Shown piece by piece: positions 58,838 through 64,000 of a DNA stretch of 64,000 bases; positions within the stretch are counted from its first letter, which is position 1, and each line of letters starts with the position of its first letter. Where the stretch lies: positions 5,116,001 to 5,180,000 of the forward strand of contig NZ_JARUBF010000001.1 of NCBI RefSeq assembly GCF_029626025.1. Reading direction: 5' to 3'. The translations under genes were made by a program, and so were the position numbers. A model generated the notes under the pieces. The model saw nothing but the letters and a program-made list of their open reading frames with translations, ran no database searches and was not told the origin of the DNA. Source of the stretch: Solwaraspora sp. WMMD406 (GTDB lineage: Bacteria; Actinomycetota; Actinomycetes; Mycobacteriales; Micromonosporaceae).

Positions 58838-59740
58838 TCAGTCGCCGATCTGGGCCACGAACGCCTCACGCAGCTGCGCGTAGGTCGGTCCGAGCTCCCG
58901 GAAGACGGCCGCCGACTGGGCGTACTCGTGGGTCATCAGCAGTAGTTGCAGCGAGCCGACCAACAGCGCCTGCCGCTCCAGGATGGCCGCCGGGCCGTCG
59001 CACCCCTGCTCGCGGTAGAGCGCCGCCGCGTCGGCCAACCGACGCGAGCCCGCCTGTACCTGGAACTCGACCAGGTACTTGTACTGCATGCTGGACAGGT
59101 CGCCCTCGACCAGCTGCGCCGCGCGCTCCGCCGCCTCGGCGATACCCGGGGCCGACAGCTGCTCGACGGCGGTGTGCATCGCCTGCCGCAGGATCTCGTC
59201 CTGGCTGACCGTCCGGGTCTGGCGGAAGTTGAACCGCACCGCGTAGGCGTCGGCCGGATAGGCGAACGTGTCGCCCTGCCAGGTCTTGAGCAGTGCGTCG
59301 ACCGGCACCGTCACGAACGGCCAGCCGATCACGTCGTGGCCGCGCACCATGTCGCCCTCGACGCCGATCACCACCAGGTTGTGGTCGGCGCCCACCGCCT
59401 GACCGAGCCCGGGGACGTACGGCAGCAGTCCCATCTCGATCGGACCGGCCAGCACCGGCGCGTCCCAGGTCGCCTGGCGCAGGATCGCCACCGAGTCGTC
59501 GGCGTTGCCGTGGATGCGGTCGCATTCCCAGCCGGCCAGCCGCATCGCGTTGTCCAGGCCGAAGTCCGGCCGCCAGACGGGTGAGGAGAAGTAGATGATG
59601 TCGTCGCCGTGAATGGCGATGCCGAACGGCGAACCGCCCGCCACCTCCAACGTCGCCGGGCCGGGCCCGGCCGGGCCGAAGATCACCGAGAGCGAGTTGG
59701 CGGCGCAGTAGGGGCTGTTGCCAAGGTATCGAAGCGTCAT
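58838..59740 (-). CDS. BtrH-like cysteine acyltransferase/peptidase-fold protein
   Basis: Protein of 300 residues. The N-terminal half has the papain-like layout of the BtrH N-terminal domain: nucleophile Cys12 in GNSPYCAANSLSVIFG, GSPFGIAIHG, PVLAGPIEMGLLPYVP, His120 in GADHNLVVIGVEGD and Asp136 in RGHDVIGWPF. In butirosin biosynthesis BtrH transfers an acyl group from a carrier protein to an aminoglycoside. The C-terminal half is helical (ERAAQLVEGDLSSMQYKYLV). ATG 59740 is the clear start after a long shadow frame. No carrier protein or aminoglycoside genes are nearby, so it may act on a small peptide or amine. Confidence 0.75.
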   Translation of the reverse strand: MTLRYLGNSPYCAANSLSVIFGPAGPGPATLEVAGGSPFGIAIHGDDIIYFSSPVWRPDFGLDNAMRLAGWECDRIHGNADDSVAILRQATWDAPVLAGPIEMGLLPYVPGLGQAVGADHNLVVIGVEGDMVRGHDVIGWPFVTVPVDALLKTWQGDTFAYPADAYAVRFNFRQTRTVSQDEILRQAMHTAVEQLSAPGIAEAAERAAQLVEGDLSSMQYKYLVEFQVQAGSRRLADAAALYREQGCDGPAAILERQALLVGSLQLLLMTHEYAQSAAVFRELGPTYAQLREAFVAQIGD

Positions 59741-59883
59741 GGATCGAGTCTGGCAGCGCCGACGATCACCAGTCATCAGTCGACGAGCGACTGAGCACGG
59801 TAGAAGAGGTGGCCGGGCACCGACCCGACGAGCCCGCCCTGACCAGGCCCGCTGACGGCGATCATGGTCGCGGGCAGCACGAC

Positions 59884-59917
59884 GCTCCCGGCCGAGCCTG
59901 GTCGCTCGGCCGGGAGC
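59884..59917. terminator. Hairpin after the ABC exporter permease gene
   Basis: Thirteen bases at 59884-59896 (GCTCCCGGCCGAG) pair perfectly with 59905-59917 across an eight-base loop. It lies 21 bases downstream of the minus-strand permease stop, the expected terminator of the two-gene exporter operon. Confidence 0.7.
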
Positions 59918-59937
59918 CAGTGAGCCGCGAGCAGCCG

Positions 59938-60714
59938 TCATACCGCCCGCTGGTACGCCCGGAAGGCGCGGGTGGCCAGGAAGGTCATCACCACCAGCAG
60001 TCCGGCCAGCAGGGCGAGCCGGCCGCCGACGACGCCCCAGTCCGGGTCCGCCGACAACGCCGTACGGCTGGCCACGGCGGCCCAGTCCACCGGGTTGAAC
60101 TTGGTCACCGTCTGGATCCAGTCGGGCAGCAACGACGGTGCCATCAGCACCGAGGACAGGAACGTCAACGGCAGGGTGATGAACATCGACATGCCGATCA
60201 GCGTCTCCTGGGAGCGCACCACGAGCGCCATGGCGCAGGAGAACGCCGCGAACACCAACGCGAGCAGGTTGGCCGAGACGATCACCAGCAGGACGCCGAC
60301 CAGACCGCCGGCGAAGCGGGCCCCGAGCAGCAGGCCGACCCCGAAGACGATCAACGCCTGGACGGTGGTGACCACCGCCCAGTAGGCGAGCGCGCCGTTG
60401 ACCATGCCGGCCCGGCTCACCGGGGAGGTGAGGTTGCGGTCCAGCACGCCGGTCCGCATGTCGTCGATGAACGACGTACCGGCCCAGTTCGCGGACATGA
60501 TCGCGGTCATCACGATCACGCCGGGGGTGAGGAAGGTGACGTACGAGTCGTAGCCGAAGCCGGGCACGTCGGTGACCCGCTGGAACAGCTGGCTGAACAG
60601 CAGCAGCCAGACCATCGGCTGGAGCAGGGTGAACACGAGATAGGCGGGCTGGCGGGCGAGGAGCCGCATCGACCGGCCGGCCAGGTAGCCGGAGTGTTGC
60701 AGCGTGCTGGTCAT
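59938..60714 (-). CDS. ABC exporter permease (ABC-2, DrrB-like)
   Basis: Membrane subunit of 258 residues with six hydrophobic segments. LARQPAYLVFTLLQPMVWLLLF, FLTPGVIVMTAIM, the DDMRTGVLDRNLTSPVSR amphipathic loop and a C-terminal LAGLLVVMTFLATRAFRAY are typical of DrrB-type drug exporters. The ATG at 60714 overlaps the ATPase stop in ATGA, so the two are coupled. It probably exports a hydrophobic small molecule, perhaps the product of the surrounding minus-strand genes or as self-resistance. Confidence 0.92.
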   Translation of the reverse strand: MTSTLQHSGYLAGRSMRLLARQPAYLVFTLLQPMVWLLLFSQLFQRVTDVPGFGYDSYVTFLTPGVIVMTAIMSANWAGTSFIDDMRTGVLDRNLTSPVSRAGMVNGALAYWAVVTTVQALIVFGVGLLLGARFAGGLVGVLLVIVSANLLALVFAAFSCAMALVVRSQETLIGMSMFITLPLTFLSSVLMAPSLLPDWIQTVTKFNPVDWAAVASRTALSADPDWGVVGGRLALLAGLLVVMTFLATRAFRAYQRAV

Positions 60715-61751
60715 CGGGCGGCAGCCTCCTTGTCGTTGGTCGTGACACCGGCGTCGAACTCCCGGCCGGCGTGGTGCAGGTAGACCTGGTCCAGGGACGG
60801 ACGGGCGGCGGTGACCGACGAGATCGGCACCGCCGCGGCCTCCAACGCGGCCAGCACCTTCGGCAGGGCGGTGCTGGCGACGGCGGTACGGGCCCGTACG
60901 TCCCGACCGGCAGCGGTGACCTGCTCGACCCCGTCCACGGCGGAGACCGCCTTGCTGGCCGCCTCGGCCTGGTCGGTCGCGGCGAGCCGGACGTGGATGG
61001 TGTCGCCGGCGAGATCGTCCTTGAGCTGTTCGGGGGTGCCGGCCGCGACGACGACGCCCCGGTCGACGATCACCAGGTGGTCGGCGAGCTGGTCGGCCTC
61101 TTCCAGGTAGTGGGTGGTGAGCAGCACGGTCAGGCTGCCGGACGCGGTGAGCTCGGCGATCGCGGTCCACAGATCGCTACGCGCCTCCGGGTCCAGGCCG
61201 GTGGTCGGCTCGTCGAGGAACAACACCGCCGGACCGTGGATCAGGCCCATCGCCACGTCGAGTTTGCGCTGCATGCCGCCGGACCACTTGCGGGTGATCC
61301 GGTCGGCCGCGTCGGTCAGGTCGAACCGGGCGAGCATGTCGTCGACGGCGCCACGGGCACCGGCCTTCATCCCGTAGATCTTGGCCTGCAGGGTCAGGTT
61401 CTCCCGGCCGGTGAGGTTGGGGTCGAAGCACGGCTTCTGCGGCACGTACCCGATCACCCGCCGGACACCGGCGGGGTCGGTGGCCACGTCGATCCCGGCC
61501 ACCGTGGCGGTGCCCGAGTCGGCCGCCGACAGGGTGGTCAGGATCTTGACCGCGGTGGACTTGCCGGCGCCGTTCGGGCCCAACAGGCCCAGGATCGAGC
61601 CGGTCGGGGCGGCGAAGCTGACCCCACGAAGCGCCGGCACCGCACGCTCACCACGGCCGTACGACTTGGCCAGGTCGACGGCTTCGATGGCGGCGGACCG
61701 ACTGTCCGCCGCCGCGTCGACGGTCTGCTGCTTGGGTGCGGTCACGGACAC
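60711..61751 (-). CDS. ABC exporter ATP-binding protein (DrrA-like)
   Basis: ATPase of 346 residues. Walker A LLGPNGAGKST is at about 56-66, the Q-loop region VIGYVPQKP, signature WSGGMQRKLDVAMGL, Walker B VLFLDEPTTGLDP and switch LLTTHYLEEAD are all intact. The C-terminal ~90 residues form the DrrA-type regulatory domain, ending SLDQVYLHHAG. GTG 61751 has GAAGGAG about ten bases ahead. It is coupled to the DrrB-like permease and starts 76 bases after the upstream hydrolase gene. The family exports anthracyclines and other lipophilic drugs. Confidence 0.93.
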   Translation of the reverse strand: MSVTAPKQQTVDAAADSRSAAIEAVDLAKSYGRGERAVPALRGVSFAAPTGSILGLLGPNGAGKSTAVKILTTLSAADSGTATVAGIDVATDPAGVRRVIGYVPQKPCFDPNLTGRENLTLQAKIYGMKAGARGAVDDMLARFDLTDAADRITRKWSGGMQRKLDVAMGLIHGPAVLFLDEPTTGLDPEARSDLWTAIAELTASGSLTVLLTTHYLEEADQLADHLVIVDRGVVVAAGTPEQLKDDLAGDTIHVRLAATDQAEAASKAVSAVDGVEQVTAAGRDVRARTAVASTALPKVLAALEAAAVPISSVTAARPSLDQVYLHHAGREFDAGVTTNDKEAAAR

Positions 61752-61827
61752 AGTGTTTTCTCCTTCGGGCTGGTCTGGCCGGCGGCGTCCGGGCGGGGCG
61801 TCGACGAGCAGCGGGCGCGGGCAACGA

Positions 61828-62523
61828 TCAGCGAACGGATTCGGTGCGGAACCGCTCCAGGCACTCGACGAGGTCGCTCGCCCTGCTCAGCGCCGGAAGA
61901 TGACCGCCGTCGATCTCGTCCGGCGTGATCCCCAACCGCTCGGCGACCACCCGCCGTTGGAAGTCGGCCGGGAAGAACCGGTCGTCGCGGCAGAGCAGGA
62001 ACCGGGTGGGAACGTCCGGCCACGCCGTGAGCGGCCACGGCTCCTTGAAGAAGGCGGCGGACTCCTCTTTGGGCGGGTGCCGCAGCGCCTCGTCGAGTAC
62101 GTCCGGCGGAAGATCGTGCAGGAACACCGAGAGCGGATCGAACGGGGCGTCCGGATCCCGGCCGGCCGCCACGTCGGCGGCCCGGCGGGCCTGTTCGACG
62201 CCGGTGTTCCCCCACCAGTCGCCGGCCGTCTCACCGGGAGCCGGCACCATCGCGGCGACGAGGACCAGCAGGTCGACCGGGACCCGCTGGCAGACCACCG
62301 GGGCGGTGAAGCCGGCCAGGGACTGCGCGACCACGACGACGTCGCGGCGATCGCCGATGGCCTCGACCACCAGGTCGACGTACGCCGACAATCCGGCCGA
62401 GTCGTCTTCGCACGGCAGGTCGGGGGCGATCACCTCGTGGCCGCGTCCGCGCAACCGGGGAATCACCAGATGCCAGTACCACGAGTCGGACCCGGCACCG
62501 TGAATGAGGACGTAGGTCGCCAT
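61828..62523 (-). CDS. Alpha/beta hydrolase (EstC/HNL-like short type)
   Basis: Small alpha/beta-hydrolase of 231 residues, the size of plant-type esterase/hydroxynitrile-lyase relatives. TYVLIHGAGSDSWYWHLVIP starts the fold, the nucleophile elbow is VVAQSLAGFTAP (Ser), and the catalytic His is in DEIDGGHLPALSRASDL. No lid domain of normal size is present between them except a short helical insert. ATG 62523 has AAGGAAAGG just ahead. It heads the minus-strand run into the DrrAB exporter genes. Function beyond ester or lactone hydrolysis cannot be stated. Confidence 0.85.
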   Translation of the reverse strand: MATYVLIHGAGSDSWYWHLVIPRLRGRGHEVIAPDLPCEDDSAGLSAYVDLVVEAIGDRRDVVVVAQSLAGFTAPVVCQRVPVDLLVLVAAMVPAPGETAGDWWGNTGVEQARRAADVAAGRDPDAPFDPLSVFLHDLPPDVLDEALRHPPKEESAAFFKEPWPLTAWPDVPTRFLLCRDDRFFPADFQRRVVAERLGITPDEIDGGHLPALSRASDLVECLERFRTESVR

Positions 62524-62734
62524 GCCTTTCCTTCCTACCGGTGAACGCCCGGTTAATCGCCTGATCCGGCATGGGTCGCTATTGGGCCGCCCATGATAAG
62601 CAGACCGAACAGGCCCAGGTGAAGGCGCGACACGAGATTGCGCAACCTGGAAGAACAGCGCCGGCGCGTATCACCGCGCGGGACGCGCTGACCAGCACCA
62701 GGACGCTGACCACCGCCACCAGCGCGCCGACCAG

Positions 62735-64000
62735 CTAGAGCACTTCGACGTGCTCGTCGGTGGACCGGGTCATCACACCGCGCGCGTCGAACAACAGCCG
62801 AGCATTGGTGGACAATATCTCCGGTTGGTAGACGGCGTGTTCCTGCAACAGAATGCTCAGATCGGCGGCGCGCAACGCCGGCTCCAGATCACCAGCACAG
62901 GTCACCGGAACGTCGTCCACCGACCAACCGCCGGCGTACGGATCGTGATAGCTGAGCTCGGCACCCTGCGTCCGCAGCTCCCGCACCACCTCGTACGCCG
63001 GAGACATCCGCAGGTCACTGATGTCGGCCTTGTAGGTGACCCCGAGCAGCAGCACCCGGGCCCCGGCGAGCCGCCGGCCGTGCCCGGCGAGCATCGCCGC
63101 GGACCGGCTGACCACGTACCGGGGCATGACGGTGTTGACCTGCTCGGCCGCCTCGATCAGCCGGGACCGCAAACCGATCCGGCGGGCCTTGTACGCCAGA
63201 TAGTGCGGGTCGACCGGGATGCAGTGCCCGCCGACGCCGGGTCCGGGCCGAAAGGGTTGGAACCCGAACGGTTTGGTCGACGCGCAGTCGATGACGTCCC
63301 AGACGTCGATGCCGAACCGGTGGCACAGGATCGCCATTTCGTTGATCAACGCGATGTTGACCTGCCGGTAGGTGTTCTCCAGCAGTTTGGCCATCTCCGC
63401 CTCGCGGGTGCTCTTGGCGTGCACCACCTCGTCGACGAACCGGCTGTAGAACTCGACCGCCCGGGTGGTGCAGCCAGGAGTGTAGCCGCCGACCACCTTC
63501 GGGGTCTTGGCCATGGTGAGCACCTTGTTACCGGGGTCGATGCGCTCCGGGGAGAAGGCGAGGTGGAAGTCGATCCCGGCGGTGAGCCCGGATCCCTGTT
63601 CCAGGATCGGGCGGACCACCTCGTCGGTGGTCCCCGGGTACGAGGTCGACTCCAGCACCACGAGCATTCCCGGGCGCAGCTGGGCGGCGACCGCGGTGGC
63701 CGCGCCCCGGACCGGTCCCAGGTCGGGTTCGCCGGCCGGGTCCAACGGCGTCGGGACGCAGATGGTCACCACGTCGGCGCGGCCCAGGGCGGCGACGTCG
63801 CAGGTGGCGGTGAAACCCGCCGTCGTCATCGCGATCAGGTCATCGTCGAGTACGTCGTCGATGTGGGAGCGACCCGCGCCGAGCGCGTCCACCACCGACT
63901 GGTCTATGTCGTATCCGGTGACCTTGAGTCCGCTCGCGCTCGCCTCCAGGGCGAGCACGAGCCCGACGTAGCCGAGGCCGCACACTGTCACATCGGCGTT
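62735..64000 (-). CDS. UDP-glucose/GDP-mannose dehydrogenase-family enzyme, 5'-truncated by window edge
   Basis: Nucleotide-sugar dehydrogenase, about 422 residues in the window. TVCGLGYVGLVLALEASASG is the NAD-binding loop, and the frame stays open to base 64000 (codons for NAD before GTG 63991), so the true start is probably just outside. VPTPLD, ESTSYPGTTDEVVRPIL, FSPERIDPG, KLLENTYRQVNIALINE and the catalytic Cys in GPGVGGHCIPVDPHYL are complete. It oxidises the C6 alcohol of a UDP-hexose to a uronic acid. It ends 211 bases before the hydrolase gene; the gap holds no gene I can support. The product could feed surface polysaccharide or sugar decoration. Confidence 0.9.
   Translation of the reverse strand, partial: NADVTVCGLGYVGLVLALEASASGLKVTGYDIDQSVVDALGAGRSHIDDVLDDDLIAMTTAGFTATCDVAALGRADVVTICVPTPLDPAGEPDLGPVRGAATAVAAQLRPGMLVVLESTSYPGTTDEVVRPILEQGSGLTAGIDFHLAFSPERIDPGNKVLTMAKTPKVVGGYTPGCTTRAVEFYSRFVDEVVHAKSTREAEMAKLLENTYRQVNIALINEMAILCHRFGIDVWDVIDCASTKPFGFQPFRPGPGVGGHCIPVDPHYLAYKARRIGLRSRLIEAAEQVNTVMPRYVVSRSAAMLAGHGRRLAGARVLLLGVTYKADISDLRMSPAYEVVRELRTQGAELSYHDPYAGGWSVDDVPVTCAGDLEPALRAADLSILLQEHAVYQPEILSTNARLLFDARGVMTRSTDEHVEVL

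Noticed and set aside
62524-62734. Possible gene remnant with hydrophobic minus-strand reading
   Set aside because: No continuous frame or ribosome site; probably the upstream region of the 62523 hydrolase gene.

Overview
The window is high-GC actinomycete DNA. Many GTG starts, 4-base ATGA/GTGA gene overlaps, an F420-type oxidoreductase, an AftA-like arabinofuranosyltransferase and SHOCT-like DUF1707 proteins point to a Micromonosporaceae-like genome; the family is an inference from style, not a marker gene. No rRNA, tRNA, CRISPR array, transposase or phage gene was found. Both edges cut a gene: a dihydropyrimidinase/hydantoinase on the left and a nucleotide-sugar dehydrogenase on the right.

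Layout. (1) 2-6093, plus strand: a cyclic-amide (dihydropyrimidine/hydantoin) operon of hydantoinase, F420 oxidoreductase, two permeases, ATPase and an NMT1/THI5-type lipoprotein, closed by a long perfect inverted repeat. (2) 6240-7113: a decayed Kelch-repeat gene with one visible frameshift. (3) 7127-19010, minus strand: a tightly coupled six-gene operon coding for a secreted/membrane vWA protein, a tubulin-like protein, a multi-pass membrane protein, a membrane-anchored pseudokinase, a zinc-ribbon GTPase and a tail-anchored unknown protein. This is the strongest candidate for an uncharacterised system. (4) 19222-30187: mixed housekeeping and accessory genes (acyltransferase, GlxA-type regulator, small membrane proteins, HExxH protein, formamidase-like protein, AftA-like glycosyltransferase, NUDIX, Sfp-type PPTase) and an unusual HTH-peptide deformylase fusion. 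(5) 30188-30688: a lower-GC intergenic island with two strong hairpins and a short ORF.

(6) 30689-32443 and 39097-40638: two secreted CBM2 proteins (a GH5-like cellulase and a PQQ-type sugar dehydrogenase). Between them, 32676-38926 holds a compact pathway of MDR dehydrogenase, QueD-like protein, GT4 glycosyltransferase, methyltransferase, MprF/AglD-type membrane protein, RibD-type reductase and GTP cyclohydrolase II. It suggests a GTP-derived pyrimidine or pterin glycoside. (7) 40752-44185: hydrolase, DegT aminotransferase and a divergent sugar C-methyltransferase. (8) 44225-50238: an HTH/TPR regulator, a D-amino-acid-oxidase-like enzyme and a NACHT NTPase with a remarkable Gly-Leu-Val membrane domain, all minus strand, with four small genes divergent.

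(9) 50341-62523, all minus strand: GMC oxidoreductase, acyl-CoA-dehydrogenase-like flavoenzyme, class III aminotransferase, a KAS III-like enzyme with a thiolase-like partner, membrane protein, two alpha/beta hydrolases, a BtrH-like cysteine enzyme and a DrrAB-type exporter. Together these look like a small uncharacterised biosynthetic locus. All functions are read from protein motifs seen by eye; no database search was run.
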